Below, piece after piece: positions 32,361 through 42,515 of a DNA stretch of 64,000 nucleotides (positions are counted from its first letter, which is position 1; each line of letters starts with the position of its first letter). The translations under genes and the position numbers were made by a program. The notes beneath the pieces are model-generated. The model did not search any database, was not told the origin of the DNA, and saw only the letters and a list, made by a program, of their open reading frames with translations. Source of the stretch: Brachypterus glaber (Eukaryota > Arthropoda > Insecta > Coleoptera > Kateretidae); contig OY294047.1 in assembly GCA_958510825.1 (NCBI GenBank), positions 42,554,006 to 42,618,005 of the forward strand. The letters are read 5' to 3'.

Positions 32361-32927
32361 TTACAAGACCCACTTTCTTGTTTGGGATTGATTTGGTATG
32401 TTGCTTTTGCAAACCCCAGATTTAGCACTACGATTTCTATCAGCTTTAACAATATCTCCTCTTTTTGGTGTTTTTGATCCAACTTCATCATCTTCCTCCT
32501 TATTTGGGAATGAGTTTGTTGTTTTAGTTTTGGCAAATCTGACATGATTTTTCTCCTCTTTAGCAATAACTCTTGTTTTTGGTGTTTTTAGTCCCGATTT
32601 CGTATTTAATTTTAGCCCATTTTCCCTAAGTTTCTCTTCTTCTTCTTCTTCTAATTCATATTCACTATCTTCTTCAAAGGTATTTGGTAACTGTTCTAGC
32701 CTATATTTCTCAAATTTTTCATCTAAATTTTTTGTTACCTGTAAATTTGCATGCGATATCTTTAAAAGTTCTGTTATATTTACCATTAAAATACCAATTT
32801 TAGTACTTAAATTTTGAACATTTTCTTCTAACTGTTTGGTCTCCTCAGCCACAGCTTTAGATACTATGCTTTTAAAACTGTCACTACTTAAAAATTCTAT
32901 CACAATATCAGCAGATTTTTTTCCCAT
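32361..32927 (-). pseudogene. ORF1-like coiled-coil protein, copy 2, C-terminal domain lost
   Basis: 188 codons from ATG at 32927. The first 55 residues match copies 1 and 3 closely (G-K-K-S-A..I-E-F-L, then V-S-K-A-V-A-E-E-T and a heptad-like stretch). Residues about 85-99 are very acidic. It stops at 32361 before any Y-H-L-F or S-F-K..V-P segment, and the sequence just downstream does not encode that domain in any frame I could recognise. An overlapping minus-strand ORF (32324-32566) in another frame is a shadow. The family A MITE at 31472-32197 starts about 160 bp further on. Treated as a truncated paralogue; a separate short function cannot be excluded. Confidence 0.65.
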
Positions 32928-33055
32928 TTTAATATTGTTTGTTAACTTTATTAATTTTAAAATAATAAGCCCGATGATTTCAGTAGGTTAATAAAATATG
33001 GTTTGGATTTATTTTTTTTTTGATAATTTCACTATACCACAATATTTTATCATTA
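32928..33055 (-). repeat. Conserved 5' leader of ORF1-like copy 2
   Basis: Similar to 29142-29262, including the block TTGATAATTTCACTATACCA and CACAATATT. It is the upstream limit of detectable homology between the two copies. Confidence 0.65.
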
Positions 33056-33271
33056 ATATTGCCAGGCTAATCAAGATAGTCTTATCTGTATTTTTATTGT
33101 TTTGAAAAAATAAACTGTTTTTTTGAGAACAAGGCAAATTTTTCAGATTATTCAAAAAATTTACGCCGTCATATTATGAATAAATTTTTCAAAATGTAAT
33201 ATACTGCTTTTTTTCGAGTTTTCGGGTTAAAATACTATAGTTAATAACTTCTTAGTACTATACTACGAACA

Positions 33272-34075
33272 ATTTCAATTCAATTCAATTCAATTTATTT
33301 AAATAAGTATACAATAGTTTTTACATTGGGATTATATATAAGCTGCCTAAATCTAAGGTTTGTGTTGCAGCGGTTAACATTTATAATTTTGGGTATACAT
33401 AAAAATAAAATATTATTCTAAAGATTAACATATAACGGGGCAAAAAAGACACATTATTTTAGATTCCACCATCAAAAAAAATAGGATTTAAAAAATTTAT
33501 AAAAGGCGCAAAAAATAAGTAAACAGCAAATAAAATAAAAGAAAATTAATAGTATCGGAAACCTGATCTTTTTAGAGTTTTAAGTCAAATTTAAATAATT
33601 ATGGTGAGAAAATGTTCAGCATTATTTTGTAAGATGTATTTTTTTAATTCTGACTTCATCCTTTTTTTTTGTTAGTGCTTTAATATATTCTGGTATTAAA
33701 TTATATACCTTTGGACCAAGAAAAAGAGTGCTTTTTTGGATTTGGTTATTGTTACATTGAGGTATATTGACAGATTTATTTTTTACTAATCTAGTGTTAT
33801 AGGAATGTGTTGGTTTTGGTAAACCACTTGACTGATTAAGGGTCCACAGACAAACCTTGTAAATAATTTTTTTTTTAATGAAAATAGTTTTGAAGTGGAA
33901 TACAATTGATTAGTGGGAAAAGTGGGTTCTTTAAAAACATTATTTTTAAAATGAGGTTTTGTGTTATCTCTAAACCCTCAAGCGTTGCAGCACCCCAAAC
34001 TAATATACAGTATCTCAAAATGCTTTCGGCCAAGTTAGCTCAAATTTTCTGATAAGACCTTCTTGCTTAGGAAGG
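33272..34075 (-). pseudogene. 5'-truncated LINE: reverse-transcriptase C-terminus, 3' UTR and (TTGAA)n tail
   Basis: On the minus strand the translation gives A-N-L-A-E-S-I-L-R-Y-C-I-L-V-W-G-A-A followed by L-I-L-K-I-M, then after a frameshift T-H-S-Y-N-T-R-L-V, Q-K-S-T-L-F-L-G-P-K-V-Y-N-L-I-P-E-Y-I-K and a lysine-rich end. L-x-E-S-x-L-x-Y-x-I-x-V-W-G, H-x-Y-N-T-R and G-P-K-x-Y-N-x-x-P are standard C-terminal motifs of Jockey/CR1-type reverse transcriptases. The 3' end at about 33272-33297 is an (ATTGA)n tail. Catalytic core and endonuclease are missing. It sits between ORF1-like copies 2 and 3 in the same orientation and could have come with them or inserted later. Confidence 0.82.
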
Positions 34076-34162
34076 CAGTGAGTCACTTTTAAGGTTTGGC
34101 AGTGGTTAAGTGATGACATGCGTTTGGTGGCTATTTAACCAGTAATTTTATTTATCTTTTAT

Positions 34163-34894
34163 TTAATAATTTAAATCCTTCCTTTTTTTAGAAATATTTG
34201 AATTTAAAATATTATTTTCATATCGTCCTGATAAAGGATTTAAACAAGCACAAATAGGAAACAAATTTGGTTTTTCTATCGCGTTTGCCATATCTAAAGG
34301 CACTGATAATTTAAATGATGCATATTCTTTGGAACAATTACCATTTTTTGGAATTTTAGTACAAATACAGTTTTTTATATTTTTGGATTTCAGGTGAGCT
34401 GTTATCGACTCTTCATTAAAATTTGGTGACATGATAAAAAGGTGATAATGTTTGTATTTCGAGAAATCTTTTACTAAATCTTCTTCCTTTTCTTTTTGAT
34501 TTGGGAAGGATTTTGGTATTTTGCTTTTACAAATAACTAGGTTGGTATTATGTTTTTCTTCAGCTTTAGCAAAATCTCCTGTTTTTGGTGTTTCTAATTC
34601 GTGTTTCGTAGTATTATCATCCTCTTTTTCAATAGAATTTATTAACTTTGTATTTAATTCTAGCCTATTTTTCTTAGGGTTTTCTTCTGCATTTTTAATT
34701 ACCCCGAAATTTTCTTCTGACATTATCTTTAAAATTTCGGTGATGTTTACCTTTAAGATATCAACCTTAGTACGTAAAATTTGAATCGTTTCTTCTAACT
34801 TCTCAGTCTCATCAGCTACAGCTTTAGATAAAATGCTTTTAAAACTTTCACTATTTAAAAATTCTATTATAACATTAGCAGATTTTTTTCCCAT
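34163..34894 (-). CDS. ORF1-like coiled-coil protein, copy 3, full length
   Basis: 243 codons from ATG at 34894, the most complete of the three copies. Residues about 8-60 form a heptad-like coiled coil (L-E-E-T-I-Q-I-L-R-T-K-V-D-I-L-K). Residues 60-145 are a charged linker. The C-terminal domain begins at Y-H-L-F (150-153), then N-F-N-E-E-S-I, C-I-C-T-K, E-Y-A-S-F-K-L (190-196), V-P-L-D-M (198-202) and F-P-I-C-A-C-L-N (212-219), G-R-Y (223-225). In related ORF1/FP-type proteins the last block is normally W-P-x-G; here the W is replaced by F. The domain is thought to help nucleic-acid binding in retroelement particles; this role is by analogy. The frame is intact, so it could still be expressed. 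Downstream, 34076-34105 resembles sequence upstream of copy 1. Confidence 0.65.
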   Translation of the reverse strand: MGKKSANVIIEFLNSESFKSILSKAVADETEKLEETIQILRTKVDILKVNITEILKIMSEENFGVIKNAEENPKKNRLELNTKLINSIEKEDDNTTKHELETPKTGDFAKAEEKHNTNLVICKSKIPKSFPNQKEKEEDLVKDFSKYKHYHLFIMSPNFNEESITAHLKSKNIKNCICTKIPKNGNCSKEYASFKLSVPLDMANAIEKPNLFPICACLNPLSGRYENNILNSNISKKRKDLNY

Positions 34895-35754
34895 TTTAAC
34901 AGTTATTGCAAACTTAACTGCGAATAAAAAATAAACCAGATTTTTTTGTCAACTGTAGAATATAATATTAAAAATTAAATTTTGTGAATCTAACTTTAGT
35001 GCCAGGAAACCCACATTATATCAGGGAGCGGACGAAATGGTAGCGATGATGACTGTCAGAGTTATTAGGTTTTATTTGATATACATGGACTTTTTCTTTT
35101 ATTTTTTGTAACTCTAATTAAATTAGATTTTTGTTTCAAAATTGGTGAATGAAAGTTAATTTTTTTATATGTGGTTGACTGTTTTGCAAAAATAACACGT
35201 TTCTTTTTATATTTTAAACCTATATTTTTTCTGAAAATTTAAGATCGATAGGATAGATTAGTTCTTGAGTTATCATGATAACAAAAAAACGTGACAAATG
35301 AACCGATTTTTTCAAGAATATTCAGAATTCAATGTTAAGGAATTTTTCTCTGGGCGGCTTTATGACGATTTTGTTTGTTTTATTAAAACTATAGCATAAT
35401 ACTTTACTAATCTTTAGTAGTAGTAGATTATAATAATAATAATTCTATGGACGATAGGCGATTGACATCAATGTTACCAACGTCACTGCTACCACACCTC
35501 GGCTCTCTAATCATTAAAACGAGTCATTCAGAGCGTTCATGTGTTCAGTGAGTCAATAATTTTTGGTTATCTTTGACTTTTCTACTTAGTCAGAAATTTA
35601 AAACAGAATAGGCTTGAATCACCGCTGTCAAAGAAACAACTATATGAATTAAATTCTACTAAAATATTCTTTACTTAAATTACAAAAATATTTCAAGCCT
35701 ATTTCCAGATTATTTGGCATATAACGTGTAATTTTTCGGCAGACTAACATCTTT
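34895..35754. other. Unassigned stretch
   Basis: Leader of copy 3 followed by AT-rich DNA; 35240-35310 has TTAAGATCGATAGGATAGAT and GAGTTATCATGATAAC, a weak relative of the GACAGACAGAC-bearing repeat. No gene recognised. Confidence 0.4.
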
Positions 35755-35897
35755 ACTCTTAATTCTCCTGCTATCTAACATCTCTACTTCATAACATCCC
35801 CGCTTTATAAAACCCCTACTCTATAACATCTCTACTCTACAACATTCCTACTCCGTAATATCCCTACTCCCAAAGAATCATACTCCTCAACAACCCT
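35755..35897 (+). repeat. 16-bp minisatellite, about nine units
   Basis: Units such as ACTCTATAACATCTCT (35818-35833), ACTCTACAACATTCCT (35834-35849) and ACTCCGTAATATCCCT (35850-35865) run in exact 16-bp register, except one 15-bp unit at 35803-35817. Confidence 0.85.
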
Positions 35898-35918
35898 ACT
35901 ACATACTATATGCACTTA

Positions 35919-36445
35919 TAGTATATTAAAGTACTAGTTTCATATCATACGTTTTTAGCGCACGAGTACAAGTTTAGAAAACAAGCCGCTTGCGGCGTTT
36001 TTTCTAAAGTACTAGTGCGCTAAAAACGTGTTATGAAACGAGAGCTTTATACAATTTTTTCTATTTTGCTTTAAAATTTAAAAAAACTTACATTTAAATT
36101 GACGACTCATTTAGGGATTTTTGTTTTGGATTGGCATTACAGTTTACACCATGGTTAAAATTCTAAGAACAAATGATATTTTGATATATTTTATAGTCAT
36201 TTCTTCTCTTTTTTACTGCAATTAACCAAGCCACAATTTTAACATGGTAAAAATAACCTAAACACAAAATTTTGTAGAAAATGCAACTTTAAAGCGACAT
36301 TGACATTTGCACGAAAAACGTCAAGCGATAGGCCAGGTCTGTTGCCAACCCAAAAGAACAAAAAGTACAGACCTCTTATGGGCCTATAAGAACACGCAAA
36401 ATGCGTGTGATTATGAGCTTATAAGAGTCGCAAAATAGAAAAAAT
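35919..36445 (+). repeat. Dispersed repeat P, copy 1, with a terminal hairpin
   Basis: 527 bp that recur at 38219-38767 with well over 90 percent identity by eye. The first about 100 bp form a hairpin: GTTTCATATCATACGTTTTT faces its inverse ending at about 36040, with AGCCGCTTGCGGC in the centre. ATTTTTTCTATTTTGC (about 36053) is inverted at the right end (GCAAAATAGAAAAAAT). No ORF. Confidence 0.85.
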
Positions 36446-36540
36446 ATTTATCCAATACATACAGATAATAAGACAATTACCAGCTTTATTTTAAATAGAT
36501 AAACTCAAATACGGGGGTTGTGTGGCTTTTACTGTATTGA

Positions 36541-36785
36541 GTGGATAATTATTTATTTTACCCACTCAACTGTCACTTGTCAAATTATTTTCTTGTAAAT
36601 GTCATTAAAATTTTTAATAAAAATATGAATTCCTAAGCTATTTATTGGATAAAACCTTGTATGGCACTCATGGGTAAACCGATATTGCCCTCTCGAAAAT
36701 TAACCTGCTTGGCTGACACCTCGCAGGTTAATTTTCTCATGGGCAATATCTTACTTTACCCACTAGTACCATAAATAACTATTAT
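36541..36785. repeat. Palindrome-bearing element J3, terminal ATAAATAACTATTAT
   Basis: The right part (about 36662-36765) folds: ATGGGTAAACCGATATTGCC faces GGGCAATATCTTACTTTACC, and GAAAATTAACCTGC faces GCAGGTTAATTTTC, with a CTGACACCTCG heart. The right edge 36771-36785 is the exact J motif. A left edge at 36541, ATAATTATTTATTTTACCCA, resembles the inverse of the right edge, giving an element of about 245 bp. Confidence 0.65.
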
Positions 36786-36949
36786 CATGGTAAGTCATTG
36801 TCTTCTAAATTTAGTTTATTAATTACTTATTTATTAATAATATATTCGTACACGTACGCAAAGAGTACGTAGAGTACGCAAAGTTGATTAGAATAACACA
36901 TTTGAGATTACTCTAGATTTTATGTGGGGGTGCAAATGGATAAAATTAT

Positions 36950-37210
36950 CTATTGGTGTAGTGGACTACCGCGTCGTACTTGACGAGTTTACTACCCAAA
37001 TAGCTTGAGTTCGATTCTCACCGGCGCCGATTTGCCCTTTTCAGTTAATTAATAATTGAAATTTGACGAAAGCGTAAGTGAAGCAGACACTCCCTATAAA
37101 TTGGTTCGAAAGTCAATTAAAGCCGGTGGTTCCCTCTACTACTAGCCCACACAAGCCCTGGACTTAGGGGATGCTTAATTAAGTAGAATAGTACGAGGTT
37201 AAACAAAAAT
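36950..37210 (+). mobile_element. SINE family 2, copy 3
   Basis: Head: TATTGGTGTAGTGGACTACC (A box) and GAGTTCGATTCTCACCGGCG (B box). Body: CAGTTAATTAATAATTGAAA, AAAGCCGGTGGTTCCCTC, AGCCCTGGACTTAGGGGATG. End: AGAATAGTACGAGGTTAAAC followed by a short AAAA tail. Opposite orientation to the copies at 10 and 21 kb. Confidence 0.88.
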
Positions 37211-38218
37211 GTAATTTAATTGGAGATTATGCTAAAAATTGAAAATGATGGATTAAAACAAATGCTCAACATCTCCAAAAAGTATGGCTCTCTACCAATG
37301 GAGGACAAGGATTGTCAAACAGAAAAAGTTGACTAGCAATAAACAAATTTTTGTTATTTATTATTTTAATAACTAAATAAGATTGAAATAACAGAACTGT
37401 ACAGAATGTAATCTAGAGGAAGAAAGTTTATTTTTTCCTCGAACAACTAATTTATTACTAAGGCATATAGTGCGAAGTAGGGTTATTGGTTTGGGTTTTT
37501 GAGGTGTAGGGATCATTTTTCTCAGAGTAAAATTAGCAATTTACCCATCAGTTAATTATTTTCAACCTATTAACTATTTATTATTTATTATAATAAATTA
37601 ATTACATATAATTATTAACATTTATATTTATAAATAGTTACTCATTTATCAATACTACCATATTTAATACTTTTCAGTTGCTGGTGGGTATTTAGATACT
37701 TTTCATGTCAAAATAATATTACATATTATGTACTTCTTTATACTTTTCAATTTCTTGTCATTTAGAAAATATAAATTAATTGAATAGACATGATTATTAA
37801 TGTTATAACAAATTAAAAATCTTAATCATACTTTGCAAATAGATAAATATTATTAATAATAATAAACATATGTAAGCTGTATTTATCTTATTTCTTGCAA
37901 CTCAAGTAGCTTAGTGTTGTTTTTTTCTATTTGAGTTTTTTTAATAAGCCCATTCTGACACTTAAATGTATAATAGTCTATTAAAGCATTATTTTTACAA
38001 TGGACGTTGAGGCGAGTGAGACGAATCTTATATTTTTTTACTACTAGCTTTAAAGCACCGTTATTTAACTTGTTTTTAAGGCAAGAAATTTCCTTTTCTA
38101 AGGCAATGATAAAATAATAATAAAATAAAACTTCTACTAGTAGATAATGAAATCAGCTGATTTCTGTCACTTTAGAGGTTTTGTCTTTTTGTCCAATTTT
38201 CACCAATTAAACCCAAAA
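37211..38218. other. AT-rich 1-kb stretch, nothing recognised
   Basis: No ORF, no inverted ends, no tRNA-like boxes. Confidence 0.45.
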
Positions 38219-38767
38219 ATAGTATATTAAAGTACTAGTTTGGACTTTTTAAAGTACTAGTTTCATAACATACGTTTTTAGAGCACTAGTACAAGTTTAG
38301 AAAACGAGCCGCTTGCGGCGAGTTTTCTAAAGTACTAGTGCGCTAAAAACGTGTTAAGAAACGAGTGCTTTATACAATTTTTTCTATTTTGCTCTAAAAT
38401 TTAAAAAAAACTTACATTTAAATTGATGACTGATTTAGGGATTTTTGTTTTGGATTGGCATTACAGTTTACACCATGTTTAAAATTCTAAGAATAAATGA
38501 TTTCGATATATTTTATAGTCATCTCTTCTCTTTTTTACTGCAATTAACCAACCCACAATTTTAACATGCTAAAAATAACCTAAACACAAAATTTTGTAGA
38601 AAATTCAACTTTAAAGCGACATTCACATTTGCACGGAAAACGTCAAGCGTTAGGCCAAGTCTGTTGCCAACCCAAAAGAACAAAAAGTACAGACCTCTAA
38701 TGGGCCTATAAGAACACGCAAAATCCGTGTGATTATGAGCTTATAAGAGTCGCAAAATAGAAAAAAT
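38219..38767 (+). repeat. Dispersed repeat P, copy 2
   Basis: Same order as copy 1, but near its left end the segment TTTAAAGTACTAGTTT is duplicated (38223-38272), making it about 22 bp longer. The hairpin with the GCCGCTTGCGGCG core is retained. Confidence 0.85.
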
Positions 38768-38904
38768 AGCATTTGATAACTGTTTACTTATTAAATATTA
38801 TTATTGCTTATTAATTAACTTTATGAACTAAGAAAATGTCAATTTTTTAAAAAAAAAAGTCCAAACTGCTGTTAATATTTTAATCCAAATCTAAATATTA
38901 TATT

Positions 38905-39187
38905 ACACACACCTAGTACGCGAACCTAATGTTCAGTGCACGAGGGTGCTTGTTTTTTAACGAGGCGCAGAGTAAAAAAACACTTAAAGTGCACTGAAAT
39001 AGGTTTGCGTCGAGGTGCGTATACTATTTTTCCTACGACCTAATACCTAAACATCCAAAAAACGAAAAAATTGTTTTAACATTAATTTGTCAATTTGAGG
39101 TTATATGTTTGACGTTTACTTATTTTCTGACAGCAGATATATAAAATCAGATGATTGTCACTTTCCACCCGTTAGTATACTAACGGG
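38905..39187. repeat. Dispersed repeat I, copy 2, ending in a 20-bp perfect palindrome
   Basis: Matches 14480-14655 and adds an extra hairpin-forming block (GTGCACGAGGGTGC and AAGTGCACTGAAATAGG). 39168-39187, CCCGTTAGTATACTAACGGG, is exactly self-complementary. Confidence 0.7.
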
Positions 39188-40120
39188 GTCGTTTTTGCAC
39201 AATTATACTCGTTGATAGAAAACAAATAATTAAATAGATTGAATATTTAATTATTTAAATAAAAATATTAATTTAATAATTTAGGGTGTCATTAAAAAAC
39301 ACCATGTATTAATAAATTAATACCGATACCTTAAAAGACATAAATTATACTTTATGGGACTACTGAAGGGATGAATGAGCTGGGTTTGTTCACAAAGTAT
39401 AAGTTTCATAATGAACATAATTTAAAGGCAATAAATAATTAAAAACTATAAATTTTAGTCAAAAATTAATGAACTGCCCTCCGATTAATAGATTTTAATT
39501 AATTTTTGATTAAATAAAATAAAATGTATTTGTACTCATGCTCGAATGGGCCTTGTTTGGCAGCGTGGAGTTTTATTTAGTGGCATATTTTTCAAATCAG
39601 CATTGTTAAAAAAAAATACAGACAAAATTATTGACATTTTAAACTATTTTAGGAATTAGAATTTGTTTTTCAAAAACAAAACAAATATTTACCTAAAAGA
39701 GTTTCTTTTTTCGTAAAACGATTAAAAAAAGGTCTTGATGAAATTGTTTTCTATCCTCATTCTACCCCTACTCCCATCCGATTTTTAGCAAAAACAATTC
39801 CAGTCTAGAATTTTTGTACGGGAATTATGTTTTTTTGGGTACCTATAAAAAGTCCAAACGTAAAAAAATCAGTAAAAAAAGTAGTTTTCTTCAAGCGTAC
39901 TCTAATGTTCATATTTTATAACTGAACACACTATTTTTTTACAGTAAAAAAATGAGTTCATTGTTGTACGCCGTAAAAAAAGTTTGTTAACAAAACCACC
40001 ACTGGCGGCAGCACTCTTTGACTTCGATGACAGCCATACTTCAAACTTGTTTGTTTATTATGTAAACAGTTGGTTGACTCGAGATTCTGTGCAAACACCT
40101 TGTGTGAAATTGATTAAAAA
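39188..40120. other. Unassigned stretch
   Basis: 39765-39850 carries CCCATCCGATTTTTAGCAAA, similar to the interior of the 1982-2365 repeat. 39985-40120 is less AT-rich and may be the leader of the Crypton-like fragment. No complete feature. Confidence 0.4.
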
Positions 40121-40260
40121 TGATTGAAGAAGAATATATAGTTTATACACCTACAAATCTCTCCGAAATTGCAAATGCTACATTAGACAAGTTACCATCG
40201 AAATCGCGAAAAGTGTACGATTTAGCCTACGAAAGAAATTTAAAATGATCTAAGGAAGGT
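40121..40260 (+). pseudogene. Possible first exon of a Crypton-like tyrosine recombinase, interrupted by TGA
   Basis: ATG at 40121 opens a 41-codon frame ending in L-D-K-L-P-S-K-S-R-K-V-Y, then A-Y-E-R-N-L-K and TGA, S-K-E. L-P-x-K-S-x-x-x-Y..Y..F-x-x-W is a pattern I associate with the N-terminal core-binding domain of animal Crypton-type recombinases; the TGA sits where W (TGG) is expected. GAAG followed by GTTTAAGT at about 40255 could be a splice donor. No catalytic R...H-R-Y region was found in the window, so this is an isolated 5' piece. Evidence is one short motif; a chance match is possible. Confidence 0.4.
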
Positions 40261-40381
40261 TTAAGTTTATTTCGAAAGGGTTTTATTGGTCTATTTTAAT
40301 AAAAAACATACTTTATTACTGAATAAATTAAATTCAAAAATTAATATTTAAAAAAAATATATAGAAAATATGAAGAAAAAA

Positions 40382-40516
40382 TAGTATGTTTCACTCAGAG
40401 GAAAAATGCTTTTTTTACTCGTCTGTAGTTTCCGGACTCCGCTTCGCGTCGTCCGTTAATTCTACAGACTAGTAAAAAAAGCTTCACTTTTCCTCTTAGT
40501 AAAACAATATACTATT
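40382..40516. repeat. Palindrome J6 with CG-rich heart
   Basis: ATAGTATGTTTCACTCAGAG faces its inverse ending in ATATACTAT; GCTTTTTTTACTCGTCTGTAG faces CTACAGACTAGTAAAAAAAGC (both read in part). The loop is CCGGACTCCGCTTCGCGTCG. Same architecture as the J palindromes but without their 15-bp edge motif. Confidence 0.7.
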
Positions 40517-40992
40517 AATATTGTTTTTCTAACGCAAAACGTTCATAGTGGAAACTAATATTTATTTCGACTAAACTTAAATCAACAAAAAAGGTCCTAT
40601 CTCGCATAAGTATACAATTTATTTTTAATTAAATTAAATAAATGTTAAGATTATACGATCGTTTAATAAATCAATGGGCATGTTATGACATTATATTTTA
40701 CCAAAAGGCTGACCACCTATGAGTTAATCAAGTTACTTTGATAGTAATGGTAATTTAATTTACATGAGTTTCGAATGTTTTTCTTAAATGGTCTATTTAT
40801 TACAGTGACATTTAATGATGATGATTTTATTAAAAAGAACCTCTCGGTTGCCTAACTTGGTTGTTTAAATTATAAGTTGTTGTGGGTTTTTCGATTTACG
40901 ACTGAGCTCTAAGTAAGCAAATTAATTTTGCTTACTCAGATTACTACTACTACTAAGCAAATTAATTTAGTTCTGTGAAATTGTAAAACTGT
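40517..40992. other. Unassigned AT-rich DNA with a small palindrome
   Basis: GTAAGCAAATTAATTTTGCTTAC (about 40913-40937) is nearly self-complementary; AAGCAAATTAATT recurs at about 40957. Confidence 0.45.
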
Positions 40993-40996
40993 TTAA

Positions 40997-41649
40997 GGGG
41001 TCTTTCTTTTATAAAAATAATCTTTTTTTCAATTTTTTTTTTATATAGAATGAAAAAAGGTATCATGAAATTTTGTAGGTAAGTTTATTTATATTCAAAG
41101 AATACAAACAAAATTTCTTTAGATTTTTAAAATGCCATTTCCTGGCCATAAAATTTTTTTGAAAAAAAAGACATCAAAAAATGGTGGTCGCCATGATTCC
41201 GGCCGTTTGGATAGACTGAAAAAAAAAACAAAACGGGATATTATTCAGTATTGAAGTCGCTATAGCCCTATCAAGAAAAATTTTTTTTGGCCGAAAAATA
41301 GTGGTGTATGTTTTTGTCTGAAAATGTTTTAAAAACGTCCGCCATTTTGTTATTTTTTGGCCAAAAAAATTTCTTCTAGATGGGCTATAGGGACTTAAAT
41401 ACTGAATAATATCCCGTTTTCTTTTGTTTTTCAGTAGATCCAAAAGGCCGGTTTTTGATGTTTTTTTCAAAAAAAAAATCAAATATGGACAGAAAATGGC
41501 AATGTAAAAATCTAAAGAAATTTTATTTGTATTCTTTGAATATAAATAAACATATCTACAAAAATTCACAATGATATATTTTTTCTTTCTATATAAAAAA
41601 AATGTTTAAAAAAAGATTATTTTTATCATTTCTAAGGTAGAAAGACCCC
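40997..41649. mobile_element. 653-bp fold-back element flanked by TTAA
   Basis: GGGGTCTTTC at the left and GAAAGACCCC at the right are inverted, each bordered by TTAA (40993-40996, 41650-41653). Complementarity runs through most of each half: AACAAAATTTCTTTAGATTT, AACGGGATATTATTCAGTAT and others have clear inverse partners. The 131-codon minus-strand ORF at 41174-41569 lies wholly inside and is a by-product. TTAA suggests piggyBac, but TTA plus an A would also fit other groups. Confidence 0.78.
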
Positions 41650-41653
41650 TTAA

Positions 41654-42515
41654 AATTAAAATAGGCCATAGAATTTTTCAATTTTTAATTGAAAAAAAAA
41701 AATAGTTGGGCTACCTTAGTCACTGAAGGACTGATGATCATTTTTTGTCTGAACTTTTTTTGCGCCATTTCAGGCGATTGATAAGTTACCGGGGTGCGAA
41801 TACCAAATCGAATCACCCTGTGTACTCCTAAGCATAGTGGATGGTCAAATAATATATTTGAAGGTGTGGTAAATACCTACATTTTATATTTGTTTTCACA
41901 ACACAATTCATAAAAGGCAAAAATTGATATTATCTACACACACTTCCTGTGATAACCTACAATGAAAGAGGATAAACCGCTTATAGTAAGGTACCTGTGC
42001 CCATTATAGACTAGAACAATATGATTTTTAAATCCTTAAAAGGTGTAAACCACCCAAGGCCTTGCAAGGCATTAGTTTACTTATGTAAAATTCTGAAAAC
42101 AGTAAATATTTTATATTCAGAATTCATATTGATTGTACTTTTACTATATTACCAAAAATATTCTTAAGTGAAAGCTTTAGATAAGATATAGTGAACATTT
42201 TCTCGCAAGCAAGTTACGTTACTATCGTGCGCTCTCTCCTACTCTATGTTTATGAATGTCTAAGTGGGAAGGATATATGGCCACGTGACTTGCTTAGGAG
42301 AAAAGGTTCACTATACCTTACATTTACAAAACTACATATGTTTTTTTTTCTAAAATATGTTTTACTTTTCTGTAGGGTCCCTGAACTTCTATTTGACGTT
42401 TGGCATGTGACCATAAACTCAAGATGGCGCCCACCCCTTACGCAAATTACCCTATAAAATATTATTCTAACAAATCAAACTTTTAGTTATCATTCACTGT
42501 ATTGATAATTTAGGT
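41654..42515. other. Unassigned stretch
   Basis: The 88-codon ORF at 42191-42457 has no recognisable motif. CGATTGATAAGTTACCGGGGTG (41771 on, in part) and CCCTGTGTAC near 41817 look like repeat ends but have no partner. Confidence 0.4.

Noticed and set aside
35755..35897. CRISPR array
   Set aside because: The 16-bp units are directly adjacent with no spacers, and the DNA is clearly eukaryotic in character.
35919..38767. LTR retrotransposon with repeat P as LTRs
   Set aside because: No TG..CA ends, primer-binding site, polypurine tract or gag-pol coding between the copies.
41174..41569. 131-codon minus-strand ORF
   Set aside because: It lies inside the 653-bp palindrome, is low-complexity, and its sequence is dictated by the inverted arms.
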